48,398 nt of DNA, taken from positions 1-48,398 of IMG/VR virus record IMGVR_UViG_3300021375_000044. One strand, 5' to 3'. The first letter of the stretch is position 1; every line of letters starts with the position of its first letter. Source of the stretch: a virus. The notes under the pieces are model-generated. The model was not told the origin of the DNA. It did not search any database and was given only the letters and a program-made list of their open reading frames with translations. Positions 7,370 to 16,657 of this stretch are shown here, in pieces. Position numbers and translations under genes: made by a program.

Positions 7370-8905
7370 ATGAGTTTTGCAACAGGGTTTTTTAGTACAG
7401 CGGCTGATAGAGTTACAGCACGTAAAGAATACATAAGAGATAAAAGAGCTAAAGATCGTGACTACCTCATGACTTACGGTACTCAGGCTGTTAAGAAGAC
7501 AGAAGAAGAAGCCAACAAAGCTATTACTATAGGTAAGCTTTTAGAAGGCAGAGGTATGACTCAAGAGAATATAAACTTTGTAGTAGATACATCAGGGCCT
7601 CAAGGTTTAGCTATCTTGTACAACACTATAAAAGACTTCAAGCCTAACGAGTTAAGTACGAAACAACTTAATGAGTACGTAAAAATGGCAGAAGACTATA
7701 GACCTAGCGGTACTACATACGATGACATGATTAGGAAGTCCTTCGGTCTGTATAAGAATGGTGTGACAGACAACCCAGAGAAGAACGAAGAGAGAGGCAT
7801 ATGGTCTTTCTTAGGTCTAGATGCAAATGCGGCAGACTCATCTATGACAGACTCTTACATAGGCGGTTACTCAGGGTACGACTTAAAGCGTATCATGTCA
7901 ACGTCTGCGCCTTCCTTGAAAGGCCCTCTACCTGTAGATAGAAGCTTGTTGCCTAAGGTATATAGCCCTACTGAAAACAAAGAGATGTTTAATTATATGG
8001 AAGATCAAATATTAAACATAGCACGTAAAGCTTCTACTGTTAGTGGGGATGAGTATGCAAAACTACCGGATGAAGATAAGGAATTTATTGCTAAGATAAA
8101 GTCATTAATAAAGGTTGAGGATACTAAGGGGCTACTTAGGTTATTACCTGACACAGCACAGGCCGTACTGGATTATGAAAAAATGTTCCCCGGTGGGTTA
8201 ACTAATAACTCATTCTGGACTACAAAGTATATGGACTTTAGTTTTGGTGATGATGTAAAGCCTATGGTTACAGGAGAAGATACATCCCTACAACCTAAAA
8301 TACGCCCTACTAATCTAATGAAAGGCCTTAGCTTAGAGGATCAATACAGTGCATTAACAAGTGGAGAGGAGGATGCCACCCCTTTCTCATTACTACCTGA
8401 ATTTGAAAACGCAGAAGAAGCCCAGAAAAGTAAAGACTTAAAAGCCGGTGATTATGTTATCATAGGAGGACAACTAACTACCGTAGGTCTTTCTTCTGAT
8501 AAGGAAACTGATACGATAACTAGTGTAGCAATAGCACCAGTGTCTGACTCTGAACTATCAAAGACTTTAGAGACTATCATGAAGAAGTGGGATGAAGAAA
8601 ATCCTGAACCTTCAGGCAGAGCAAAGGTAGGACATAACCGAAAGAGAGAGCAGTATTACATAGATCAAAGAAAGCTATTACTAGAAGGACAAGCTCAAGC
8701 GGCTGATGTATCAGAGGCAACAGGTTCTATAGTCGATACAGATCAAGAGGCGTTTGATAAAGAGATACAAAAACAGGTTGCCGAGAGACTTCTATTAAAA
8801 CCAGACACAGACCCTGACGACATAGCAACGGTAATAGCACATAGAGTCAGAAGGACTAATCCAAAATGGAAAGATCTAAAGCCTAGTAAAATAGAGAAAG
8901 ATTAA
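7370..8905 (+). CDS. Putative internal virion protein, 511 residues
   Basis: The ATG at 7370 is preferred to the GTG at 7361 because GAGG lies 8 bases upstream and overlap with the previous gene is avoided. The N-terminus (MSFATGFFSTAADRVTARKEYIRDKRAK) is a basic helix; the rest is mixed charged helix without enzyme motifs. Residues about 360-395 (KAGDYVIIGGQLTTVG and following) look like a small beta unit. Located between virion genes, it is probably part of the internal core or the tail. Confidence 0.75.
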   Translation: MSFATGFFSTAADRVTARKEYIRDKRAKDRDYLMTYGTQAVKKTEEEANKAITIGKLLEGRGMTQENINFVVDTSGPQGLAILYNTIKDFKPNELSTKQLNEYVKMAEDYRPSGTTYDDMIRKSFGLYKNGVTDNPEKNEERGIWSFLGLDANAADSSMTDSYIGGYSGYDLKRIMSTSAPSLKGPLPVDRSLLPKVYSPTENKEMFNYMEDQILNIARKASTVSGDEYAKLPDEDKEFIAKIKSLIKVEDTKGLLRLLPDTAQAVLDYEKMFPGGLTNNSFWTTKYMDFSFGDDVKPMVTGEDTSLQPKIRPTNLMKGLSLEDQYSALTSGEEDATPFSLLPEFENAEEAQKSKDLKAGDYVIIGGQLTTVGLSSDKETDTITSVAIAPVSDSELSKTLETIMKKWDEENPEPSGRAKVGHNRKREQYYIDQRKLLLEGQAQAADVSEATGSIVDTDQEAFDKEIQKQVAERLLLKPDTDPDDIATVIAHRVRRTNPKWKDLKPSKIEKD

Positions 8906-8908
8906 TAG

Positions 8909-11900
8909 ATGAACGAGTTTACCTTTACTCCAGTTGATCTAGGGCTTGATCCTATCAGCGTGGAAGAAGAAGAAAAACCAGAGTCTAGCGGAAAGTTTAC
9001 TTTTACTCCTGTATTCACAGAACAAAAAGAAACCAAAACAGAACCTGTATCTCAAACCATACAAGCTTTACAACCTACGTCTAGCGCAGAGACTATCAAT
9101 GATCTGATGCAAGACAATAACTATGCTGTTGTAGGTAACTACATGAAGCAACGCTTTGGCATGACAGAAGACACACATGGTAGGCAAGAAGTTATAGATA
9201 GCTTTGTAAACCACATGAGGAAGTTTAACTTTGGTCAGTCAGTAACGACAGGCACAGAGTTAGCCTACCTAAACAAAGCAGAAGAAGCTAATAAGTTAGC
9301 CGCAGGTCAAGCCTATCAACTGTTTGACAACATGAAGGGTGCATTCTCTGAAGAGTATTCCTTTGCACAAAAGGCTGACGCAGTAGGCGACTATGCTCGT
9401 GCTCTAATAGTAGATCCTGTTAACGTTTTATCTCTAGGCTTTGGTAAGTTAATCACTGGTGGTGCTACTAAAGTTGCGGCTACCTTAGCTAAAGATGCCG
9501 TGATAAAGCAAGTAAAGCAGGAGCTAGGTAAGAAGGTTCTAAAGAATGCCGCATCTAAAACAGTTCAGGCTCAAGCCCAACAAATAGAACGCCGTATTAT
9601 AGGTAAGATAATAAAAGGTGAGAAGGTTAGAGGTGTAGCTAAAGGTGCATTCGCAGAAGGCGTTAAGAAGTCTACTAAGAAAGAGATACTTGCTGTTACT
9701 GCTTTTGATTCTGCTTCTGCTGTTACTATAGATGCAGTATATCAGAAAGCTTTACAACAAGGCGGAGTGCAGAGTGACTACAACGTTGTTCAAGGTGCTG
9801 TTACAGGCATAGGTGGTGTATTCGGTGGGTCATTAGCTTATGGTCTAAGTATACTAAATAAAGCTCCACACACAGAGGAGTCTTTACCCTTAGCTATGAG
9901 CTTCTTTGACAATGCCGCTGTAGCTGAAGCTAATGCTGTTAAGTTAGCACGTACTACTACTCTTAAATCTAATAAAGCTACACTTAAAAGTATGAATGCT
10001 AAGGCTTTGCAGAAGGCTATTAACAAGAGTGCTACTGCCTCTGAACGTTGGGCTAAGAAAGTACTTAAAGGAGATACTATACGTAGGTTAGGTGATTCTG
10101 TAAGTGATCCTTATAGATCTAGATTTGCCTCAGCTTTTTTTACAGGAGGACAAGAGGGTAACGTAAAGTTTAGTGGTATAAAAGAAATACTACAGGACTT
10201 TAATATACAGTTAGCTAATGAAGAAACGGATAAGTTTGCTAATTTTACGGACTTCTTAACCGAGACTATATTAAGCTTACCAAAAAGTGCTAAGAAAGAA
10301 GTAGAAACCTTATACAAAAATACAATGGCTAGGCTTCCTGAAAATCAAGGGCTTACTTTAGAAGAAGCTATGAATAAAATGGCAAGTGACATGAGTAGTT
10401 GGGGAAGAGATGGGCAAGCAATAGCCCAACTAAAGAAAGACTTAATGCTTGCCCCAGACAAAACACCCTCACAGAAACTTAATACTGTAGTAGACGATAC
10501 GCTTGACCCTACGCCAAAAACAATTAGAGATAAAGTAGTAGATGGTACGAGTAGTATGCAACAGAACCTTATACGTATGTTGATTACACATCCGGGTACA
10601 ACTGCATTGAACGTAGTTGGTTGGGCTAATGCTACAAGTATGCAGTCTGTAACTGATATACTAAGAGGTGCTCTTTATGGAGGACGTTCTGTAGCTGAGA
10701 TGGCTATTGGTAGAAATACAAATGCTACTGAGTTTGCTAACAAGTCTAAGCTTATGTTCACACTACAAAAACAAAAAGCTATGAACTTAGTAAATCCTTT
10801 TGCTACACAACAATCTGCATTAGACTTCTTAGCGGCTAACCCTAAAGCACAAAAAGAATTGTTTAGGTATATGTCAGGTGGTATAGAGTTAGATGATGTT
10901 TACAAACAAATAGGTATTAGAATAGATGACTTAGGTAAGCCCGGAGTAGGAGAGAAGGTGATGAACTTTGCTCAGACTATGTACGGTGTTAAAGCTCAAG
11001 ACATGTACACTAAGACGCAAGAGTTTATGTATGCATTAGATAAACAAATACGTATTAAGTATGGTAAGACTTACTCTGAGTTCTTAGAAGATCCTGACTT
11101 ATATAAGACAATGAAGGGTGACACTTATGCAGAGATACAAACTATAGCTGTAGAAGATGCATTACGTAATGTATATGCTAAACCCTTTGGTAAGAACCCT
11201 AAAGGATTGCTTAGCTTTGGTGCTAAGGTTATAGAAGATATGCGTAAGTATCCTGTCGTAGGTGCAATGATTCCGTTTGGTCAGTTCTTTAACAACACAT
11301 TAGGTCATATGTTTGATCACACAGGCATCAGTCTTGCACATAAATATGCGGCAGGTACTACTCGTGATCCCCTAGAGCTTATTACTAAGTCAGCCATAGG
11401 TCTATCTCTCATAGGTGTAACAGCGGCTCGTGAGTATGATAATATGGAAGAAGGTTTAGCTTGGTTTGAAGAACGTAGGGATGATGGTTCTATACGTAAC
11501 CGTATGTATGACTTTCCTTTTAGTTTCTACAAAGCAATGGGTCGTATGGGTGCACACTATTACAGAGATGGAGAAGTGCCTGAGGATTTAGTAAAAGAAT
11601 TAGTAACACTATTCGGGCCGGGACAACTTACAAGACAGTTAGGCGATTCAGCTAAGATATCTTTTGACTTATTAGTAGATGCAGCTTCACAAGAAGATGG
11701 TGCAGTTAGAGACGCACTAGGTAAACTAGTACAAGACACAGCTTCTATGTATCTTAGCGGTTACAGTCGTCCGTTTGATCCTGTGAACACAGCTATAGCT
11801 TTAGGTAGAGGTGAAGGCTTTGTAGCAGTAGATCGTAACCAAGGATCTAAATGGCTTAACAACTCTACAAGATACGTTGATCAGATATATACTGCCCTTA

Positions 11901-12457
11901 GTGGTGCAGAGTTAGCACCTGAGAAGTTTAATGCATTGACTGATGCTAGAGGCATAGCACCTATAGGGCGCATCTTTGGTTATAGAGAAAACCCCGGACA
12001 GACTCATATACAAAAGATGTTTAACCAAATAGGTAAACCACAATGGCGTACTGAGATTAAGTCCTTCATACCTGAGACACAGAATCATATTAACAAGATA
12101 GTATTTCATTTCTTAGAACAACAAGCTGAGTACGCCTTAGCTACACCTGCTTGGAAGAATGGTACAAACAAACAACGTAAGGAACTATTAGGTGAGGTTC
12201 TTAAGAAGGCCAAGAAACAAACAACAGGTTTACTTGAGCGTAGCCTAGCACCAGAAGATAGCCGTACCAATAAGTTGTACAAGATAAGTAAGAAGGGTAG
12301 TGGTGTAACTAAAGAAGACGTAGACAAAGCGTTAACAAAGTTAGACATAGACGTAGACATAACAGAGCTAGACGAGAATCAACTAGACTTCTTAATGTAT
12401 TACTTGGAAGCACAGAAAGATGAAGTTAAAAAGCTTAAGATGTTAGGCACTAGATAA
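8909..12457 (+). CDS. Giant internal virion / ejection protein, 1182 residues
   Basis: The longest gene in the window. The N-terminus carries two copies of a short peptide, EFTFTPVDLG (residues 3-12) and KFTFTPVFTE (29-38), joined by an acidic linker. Residues about 170-320 alternate basic helices with Gly/Ala-rich, possibly membrane-active segments (VVQGAVTGIGGVFGGSLAYG). The rest is largely helical with no catalytic motif that I recognise. Size and position resemble the large ejection proteins of podoviruses. It is the last gene before the terminator and so ends the rightward virion operon. Confidence 0.8.
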   Translation: MNEFTFTPVDLGLDPISVEEEEKPESSGKFTFTPVFTEQKETKTEPVSQTIQALQPTSSAETINDLMQDNNYAVVGNYMKQRFGMTEDTHGRQEVIDSFVNHMRKFNFGQSVTTGTELAYLNKAEEANKLAAGQAYQLFDNMKGAFSEEYSFAQKADAVGDYARALIVDPVNVLSLGFGKLITGGATKVAATLAKDAVIKQVKQELGKKVLKNAASKTVQAQAQQIERRIIGKIIKGEKVRGVAKGAFAEGVKKSTKKEILAVTAFDSASAVTIDAVYQKALQQGGVQSDYNVVQGAVTGIGGVFGGSLAYGLSILNKAPHTEESLPLAMSFFDNAAVAEANAVKLARTTTLKSNKATLKSMNAKALQKAINKSATASERWAKKVLKGDTIRRLGDSVSDPYRSRFASAFFTGGQEGNVKFSGIKEILQDFNIQLANEETDKFANFTDFLTETILSLPKSAKKEVETLYKNTMARLPENQGLTLEEAMNKMASDMSSWGRDGQAIAQLKKDLMLAPDKTPSQKLNTVVDDTLDPTPKTIRDKVVDGTSSMQQNLIRMLITHPGTTALNVVGWANATSMQSVTDILRGALYGGRSVAEMAIGRNTNATEFANKSKLMFTLQKQKAMNLVNPFATQQSALDFLAANPKAQKELFRYMSGGIELDDVYKQIGIRIDDLGKPGVGEKVMNFAQTMYGVKAQDMYTKTQEFMYALDKQIRIKYGKTYSEFLEDPDLYKTMKGDTYAEIQTIAVEDALRNVYAKPFGKNPKGLLSFGAKVIEDMRKYPVVGAMIPFGQFFNNTLGHMFDHTGISLAHKYAAGTTRDPLELITKSAIGLSLIGVTAAREYDNMEEGLAWFEERRDDGSIRNRMYDFPFSFYKAMGRMGAHYYRDGEVPEDLVKELVTLFGPGQLTRQLGDSAKISFDLLVDAASQEDGAVRDALGKLVQDTASMYLSGYSRPFDPVNTAIALGRGEGFVAVDRNQGSKWLNNSTRYVDQIYTALSGAELAPEKFNALTDARGIAPIGRIFGYRENPGQTHIQKMFNQIGKPQWRTEIKSFIPETQNHINKIVFHFLEQQAEYALATPAWKNGTNKQRKELLGEVLKKAKKQTTGLLERSLAPEDSRTNKLYKISKKGSGVTKEDVDKALTKLDIDVDITELDENQLDFLMYYLEAQKDEVKKLKMLGTR

Positions 12458-12459
12458 AA

Positions 12460-12492
12460 GAAAAGGGCGACACAAGCCGCCCCTCTTATTGT
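12460..12492. terminator. Bidirectional rho-independent terminator
   Basis: GGGCG (12465-12469) pairs with CGCCC (12478-12482) around an 8-base loop. On the minus strand the stem is followed by TTTTCTTTT, a good U-tract; on the plus strand by CTCTTATTGTTATTT. It lies between the ends of two convergent genes (12457 and 12492). Confidence 0.8.
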
Positions 12493-12695
12493 TATTTAAC
12501 TCCGTGCCTCTCAGCACATTGCCTAGCCCACAGATACATACTCGTGTAGGCCTTTAGACAGTGATCTCTTTCAGTGCTCTCCCATAGATTGTCACATAGT
12601 AACACTTCCATACTCTCCATATGATCAGTCAACACATTCAGGAATGCTGTTCGTCTTGACTTGATGTGTTCTTGTGCTTCTTGTTCTAGTTTCAC
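12492..12695 (-). CDS. Small helical-hairpin protein; weak resemblance to Acb2-type sponges
   Basis: A 67-residue protein from a GTG start, last gene of the leftward operon. Two predicted helices are joined around WESTERDHCLKAY, followed by LWARQCAERHG. The pattern S-x-E-R-D-x-x-L-x-A...WA resembles, to my eye, the second helix of Acb2/DUF7681 cyclic-nucleotide sponges common in phages. The match is short and unverified; an unrelated helical protein is equally possible. Confidence 0.55.
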   Translation of the reverse strand: MKLEQEAQEHIKSRRTAFLNVLTDHMESMEVLLCDNLWESTERDHCLKAYTSMYLWARQCAERHGVK

Positions 12696-12706
12696 AGGCT
12701 TTCTCT

Positions 12707-13186
12707 CTAGGTTACTGCATCTTCTAATGCACTTATTGGTAGGTTATAACAGTTAGACTTTACAGTGAAGTTATTACTAGGATCTACATCACCCTTCTTC
12801 AAGTAAGTAGCATCCTTATAATATGCACTCTTAGGATACACACCTAAGAACCACGCTGTGTGTAGATCTTTATGTACACGTACAAATGCATAGTAGTCAC
12901 ACTTCTGTTTCGTATTAAGTTCAGCTACTGAGCACTCATAGTAACGCTTGGGTGGTACAGTAGTTCGTTTAGTCTTTACATCAACAGTGTAACCATTGTC
13001 TAACTTAAGGTCGTAGTCGTATGTGTTCTCTTCACTACCACCCATTATAAGACGAGCAACTTCTTCGCCTAAGAATCCGGCGACACTACCCTGACCTCCT
13101 GTGATACTGTTGTTTAGTCTGCCCATCTCAGTAGCCTTAGCACGAGCCTTATTAACCATGTCTTTGGATACGGTTATTTCTTTCAT
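12707..13186 (-). CDS. PD-(D/E)XK-type nuclease-like protein
   Basis: A 159-residue protein. GFLGEEVARLIMGG is a helix with a conserved Glu. The stretch YDYDLKLDNGYTVDVKTKRT supplies the D-(x)n-DxK signature of the PD-(D/E)XK fold (Asp of TVDVK and Lys two further on). A Tyr-rich beta core follows (CDYYAFVRV, TAWFLGVYP). Family members cut or process DNA, often in recombination or host DNA degradation. It overlaps the next upstream gene by 4 bases. Confidence 0.7.
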   Translation of the reverse strand: MKEITVSKDMVNKARAKATEMGRLNNSITGGQGSVAGFLGEEVARLIMGGSEENTYDYDLKLDNGYTVDVKTKRTTVPPKRYYECSVAELNTKQKCDYYAFVRVHKDLHTAWFLGVYPKSAYYKDATYLKKGDVDPSNNFTVKSNCYNLPISALEDAVT

Positions 13187-13629
13187 GCTATAACTAACTC
13201 CGCAGATGTGTAAGGGATGTGAAAGAATAACTCACCCTTTTGTATGTATCTACCCTTAGCTTCAGCTAAACTTTCCTTAGTGAGTAGTGTATCCTTTATG
13301 CGCCATACTTGCTTCATGTCCTCACGAAAGACATAGAAGTTTAGCACACCATTAACACCTTCATACTTATCTAGTAAGCGTTGCTTACGTTCGGGGATAC
13401 GAATATCAGTCCAATGTGTAGGCCAATCTTCCTTCCAAGCTACTTTGACTTCAGCCTCGTTGAAGTATGTATATCCATCTTTCTGAGAGACGACATCAAC
13501 AAAATAGTTTTCTTCGGTATTAATTATAGTATGACCTTTTGATTCTAATATCTTAACTAGTGTATCTTTAGCTTTCTTATCGTAAGCCTCATACAATGCA
13601 CGGTTAAACTGTTTTCTTACTGCTGTCAC
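13183..13629 (-). CDS. Second PD-(D/E)XK-like protein, function unknown
   Basis: A 148-residue protein from GTG 13629, overlapping the glutaredoxin gene by 26 bases. ENYFVDVVSQ followed by FNEAEVKVAWKEDWP resembles a D...ExK nuclease core. WTDIRIPERKQRLLDKY is a conserved-looking amphipathic segment after it. It is more basic than the following nuclease-like gene. Whether it is catalytically active cannot be judged from sequence alone. Confidence 0.65.
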   Translation of the reverse strand: MTAVRKQFNRALYEAYDKKAKDTLVKILESKGHTIINTEENYFVDVVSQKDGYTYFNEAEVKVAWKEDWPTHWTDIRIPERKQRLLDKYEGVNGVLNFYVFREDMKQVWRIKDTLLTKESLAEAKGRYIQKGELFFHIPYTSAELVIA

Positions 13630-13852
13630 TTAGGTATTCCTTTAGTTCTGTATAGCCCCCAAGATGAGTGCCATCTGGTTTAAATATTTGTGGTACTGTA
13701 GTATAACCTGCTTTCTTCATTAATGCTAGTAACCATTTGCTACTAGATGATTGTACGTTGTATGTTGTTACCTGACTTCCTGCAACACCTCGTAGTAATT
13801 GTAACGAGGCATCACAGAAGTTACATTGATTTCTAGTTATTACTATCCACAT
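13604..13852 (-). CDS. Glutaredoxin-like protein (RNR reductant)
   Basis: An 82-residue thioredoxin-fold protein. The active site CNFC is at residues 9-12 after a beta strand (WIVITRNQ). The cis-proline segment TTVPQIF and the glutathione-binding GGYTEL motif are present. It sits directly downstream of the ribonucleotide reductase gene, whose C-terminus has a redox-active Cys pair, so its likely job is to keep that reductase reduced. Confidence 0.9.
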   Translation of the reverse strand: MWIVITRNQCNFCDASLQLLRGVAGSQVTTYNVQSSSSKWLLALMKKAGYTTVPQIFKPDGTHLGGYTELKEYLSDSSKKTV

Positions 13853-15759
13853 TAAACGAGATCTACAATCTCACAGCTATCTCCACTACATGCTAGTGTC
13901 TGACTTCCTGCTGTGTTGTCTTCTTGTTCATACTCAGATAGCTTATCCCAATCAATTGATGAAGGCATAGACCCTAGTAGTTCTAAGTATGTCTTCTCAT
14001 CTACATCCTGATAAGGTGCTTGCTGATATGTGTGTTCATTGAATGGTAGGAATGATACACCTGACATTTCATCGAAGTGTTTGTATACGAATGCACCTAC
14101 CTCAAACCATTCGTTGTTCTTTACATTGATAGTAACAGATGGTTTATGTTCACACCATGATCTTTGATAGGCTAACCACATCTCTAGCTGTTCTATAGCT
14201 GACATGTCTGCAGTAACTGTTGCACCCTTTGGAGCTTTCATAGGGAAGCTAAACACGGTAGTCTGGTCAGGCTTCATTACGTCTGGCTCATTAGGTATAC
14301 CCTGATCCATCATGAACTGTGTCAACGGGTCTTTGTTGTCTCCACGTACAGTGCGAATATAATAGGCTGAGTGACGAGCGTGTATGCCACTGCTAGAGTC
14401 AACCAGTTGGCTGACAGTACCGCTTGGTTTAACACAGCTGATAGCAGTACTGACAGGGATATCAAGGCGTTCAGCCCACTTAGCATTAGTAGTAACGGCG
14501 ATTTGTTTGAGGTGCTCAAGAGTTTTCTCCAGTCCTTTGTTAGCTTTTGTTGTTAATGGATTATCCATAATACCTGTCATAGAAACACCGAGTAGTCTTT
14601 CTTCTTCAGTGTTGTTCTGCCAAGCCTTACGTAAGTATGGGAACTTAGTAAATGATGATTGTATTGTACCTAAGATAGTAGCAATACGTACCTTACGTTC
14701 TAAGTCTTCTGTACTATCAGTAGCTCTTACAACTACCTCAGTTAAATTACAGAATTGATTAGTCCGTAAAATTATTTCGCTACATGGATTAGTTCCGAAC
14801 TCAAAGTTAGGGTCACGTCTACCATTCTTAGCAGCTTGTTTCTTAGATGCTTGCCTGTTGAAGATACCACGTTCACCTGAACCTGACTCAACTAATGCCA
14901 TCCACTCACGCATAAATGATAGACTGTCAGGCTTCTCAGTGTATGACACAGAGTTGTTAGCCAATGCTCGTTGTGGATCATTGTCCCACCATGAACCTGA
15001 CTTAGCATGTCTCATACGATCATCAGATAGATTAGATAGTGAGATCATAGCTGATCTACGAACACCACCTACCACTACTACTTCACCAATCTTACACATG
15101 ATGTCGTGACACTCTAGTGACGATAGCTTACGTCCTTTAGCATCTTTGAATGTCTTGATTACAAAGTTAAACAGATCAATCAAAGGCATCGGACCTGATG
15201 CTCTACCACCAAATGTCTTTAGCTTTGCACCTGCAGGTCGTACCTTAGACACATCCCACTTAGGTATCTCACCACTATATAGTAGAGCAATCATCTGACG
15301 TAGTGACTTAGCCCAACCTTCTTTACTATCCTTAACTACAATAGTAGTTTCACTGTCGTACATAAGTTCAGGTACTTCAGGTAGCTTACGTACTGACTGA
15401 CGTTCAACTGAGAACCCAACACCTGTACCACAAAGAAGTATAAACATAGCTTCATCAAATGCTTTGATATCATCTACTGCTAGATAAGAACAGTTATAAC
15501 CTGCTGTATTGTCACGAGCTAAAGCTGGACCAGCTGTCATCAATGCCCTCATAGAAGGCATTACTTCTAGTCCTAGTATAGCTTGTTCAATTTCAGCTAT
15601 CTGCTTAGGCTTATCACCTAAAGCTGGACGTACTAAGTTCTTCATGTAGCGATCTACTGTCTCACTCCACGTCTCTCTACGCCCTTCATCATCAAGCCAA
15701 CGTGCATAACGTGACTTGTGTATGAATGATTGATAATCTGTTGGTAGTGTGTTGTTCAT
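13852..15759 (-). CDS. Class II (adenosylcobalamin-dependent) ribonucleotide reductase
   Basis: A 635-residue monomer-type enzyme that converts ribonucleotides to deoxyribonucleotides for phage DNA synthesis. NPCSEI (324-329) contains the thiyl-radical Cys326 and catalytic Asn324 and Glu328. Cys90 (AGYNCSYL) and Cys337 (NQFCNLTE) form the substrate-reducing pair. Cys624 and Cys629 (CSGDSC) near the C-terminus are the shuttle pair. The closing GVSFLPFNEHTYQQAPYQ motif matches Lactobacillus-type triphosphate reductases. The gene overlaps the MazG-like gene by 4 bases and abuts the glutaredoxin gene. It needs host or environmental B12. Confidence 0.93.
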   Translation of the reverse strand: MNNTLPTDYQSFIHKSRYARWLDDEGRRETWSETVDRYMKNLVRPALGDKPKQIAEIEQAILGLEVMPSMRALMTAGPALARDNTAGYNCSYLAVDDIKAFDEAMFILLCGTGVGFSVERQSVRKLPEVPELMYDSETTIVVKDSKEGWAKSLRQMIALLYSGEIPKWDVSKVRPAGAKLKTFGGRASGPMPLIDLFNFVIKTFKDAKGRKLSSLECHDIMCKIGEVVVVGGVRRSAMISLSNLSDDRMRHAKSGSWWDNDPQRALANNSVSYTEKPDSLSFMREWMALVESGSGERGIFNRQASKKQAAKNGRRDPNFEFGTNPCSEIILRTNQFCNLTEVVVRATDSTEDLERKVRIATILGTIQSSFTKFPYLRKAWQNNTEEERLLGVSMTGIMDNPLTTKANKGLEKTLEHLKQIAVTTNAKWAERLDIPVSTAISCVKPSGTVSQLVDSSSGIHARHSAYYIRTVRGDNKDPLTQFMMDQGIPNEPDVMKPDQTTVFSFPMKAPKGATVTADMSAIEQLEMWLAYQRSWCEHKPSVTINVKNNEWFEVGAFVYKHFDEMSGVSFLPFNEHTYQQAPYQDVDEKTYLELLGSMPSSIDWDKLSEYEQEDNTAGSQTLACSGDSCEIVDLV

Positions 15760-16073
15760 CTGTTGTCTCCTGACCCTTTAATTTTGTTTCTGTCTTGGCG
15801 GCTTGTAAGTTTTTCTATATTTATATCTGCTATTTCATCTAAGTTATAACCTATATCGTTAGCAAGAACAGCTACGTACCACATTACATCACCTAGTTCT
15901 TTAGCTACTTCATGCCTATTAAAAACATTATCACGTACTTGCTTCTTAACTTTGTCGGCTACCTCTCCTGCCTCACCACAAAGACCTAGAGCAGGGTATA
16001 ATACCTTGTGTGTTGCAGGATAGATTGCAAAACTTGCCGCTTTCTTTTGGTACTCCCTAAATCCTATAGTCAT
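15756..16073 (-). CDS. MazG-like nucleotide pyrophosphohydrolase
   Basis: A 105-residue all-alpha NTP pyrophosphohydrolase. YPALGLCGEAGEVADKVKK gives the EAGE metal-binding motif, and KELGDVMWYVAVLAND gives the second ExxD motif. Phage MazG-like enzymes hydrolyse dNTPs or NTPs and have been proposed to alter host nucleotide or alarmone pools; which substrate applies here is unknown. It lies immediately upstream of RNR. Confidence 0.9.
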   Translation of the reverse strand: MTIGFREYQKKAASFAIYPATHKVLYPALGLCGEAGEVADKVKKQVRDNVFNRHEVAKELGDVMWYVAVLANDIGYNLDEIADINIEKLTSRQDRNKIKGSGDNR

Positions 16074-16243
16074 AACTTTTCCTTCACTATTAAATTATTA
16101 ATCATTACATCGTCTATATCATAGAAAGTATCTACAATCAAATCATAAACGTCTTCTATATGTGAATCATCGTGTGATCCTAATATATTATTATCTTCAT
16201 CTATCTTTAAAGAAAACGAAATGCTAAATGTTCTATGAGTCAT
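16070..16243 (-). CDS. Small acidic protein, unknown
   Basis: A 57-residue product, MTHRTFSISFSLKIDED to the C-terminus NNLIVKEKL. It overlaps both neighbours by a few bases (ATGA-type junction with the MazG gene), as real genes in this operon do. The composition is rich in Asp and Ile. No motif recognised. Confidence 0.65.
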   Translation of the reverse strand: MTHRTFSISFSLKIDEDNNILGSHDDSHIEDVYDLIVDTFYDIDDVMINNLIVKEKL

Positions 16244-16391
16244 CTTCTCTATCCTCGCAAGGTAAATACACTAAGACATCTGAGTGACATCTAGGACAGG
16301 TAAGGTTTGTAACCATAGACCACTCTTCTTCGTCTACTATATCTTCATCCCCACCCCATATCAACTCAGATTCACAGTGATAGCATCTCAT
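16233..16391 (-). CDS. Small zinc-ribbon protein
   Basis: A 52-residue product with CYHC near the N-terminus (MRCYHCESELIWGGDED) and CPRC at about residues 32-35, a standard four-Cys zinc ribbon. The centre is acidic. I recall similar small ribbons in many marine phages. Function unknown; nucleic-acid or protein binding is likely. It overlaps genes on both sides. Confidence 0.75.
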   Translation of the reverse strand: MRCYHCESELIWGGDEDIVDEEEWSMVTNLTCPRCHSDVLVYLPCEDREDDS

Positions 16392-16657
16392 TTATGCTTC
16401 TCCTTCATGGCCTCAACCATACGGTTCATATACCACTGAGCCTTGTGTGTATCTTCAACAGGGTTGCCTTTGTAAGAAGCTCTGTGGTTGTACTTAGTGA
16501 CGTTACCTTTGCAGTAAGCAATGAATCCTTCTAAGCCTAGCACTTGTCTAATATAATCAATGCACTCTATGCCACCTTGATTGTAGTGAGCAGGTCTTTC
16601 TACTGGATCAAATACTTCTTGTTCTTTTATTACAGAAAAGTCTTTCCATTTAGCCAT
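16388..16657 (-). CDS. DUF3310 protein (T7 gp1.7-like)
   Basis: An 89-residue protein with the DUF3310 signature RPAHYNQGGIECIDYIR, then GFIAYCKGNVTKYNHRASYKG and KAQWYMNRM. T7 gp1.7, a family member, is a nucleotide kinase acting on dGMP/dTMP. Conservation of the HYN and KY...HR residues suggests the same fold. It is placed with the nucleotide metabolism genes. Confidence 0.88.
   Translation of the reverse strand: MAKWKDFSVIKEQEVFDPVERPAHYNQGGIECIDYIRQVLGLEGFIAYCKGNVTKYNHRASYKGNPVEDTHKAQWYMNRMVEAMKEKHK

Noticed and set aside
14371-14758. Plus-strand frames opposite the RNR gene
   Set aside because: They are antisense shadows of a strongly conserved enzyme, with no SD and no recognisable product.
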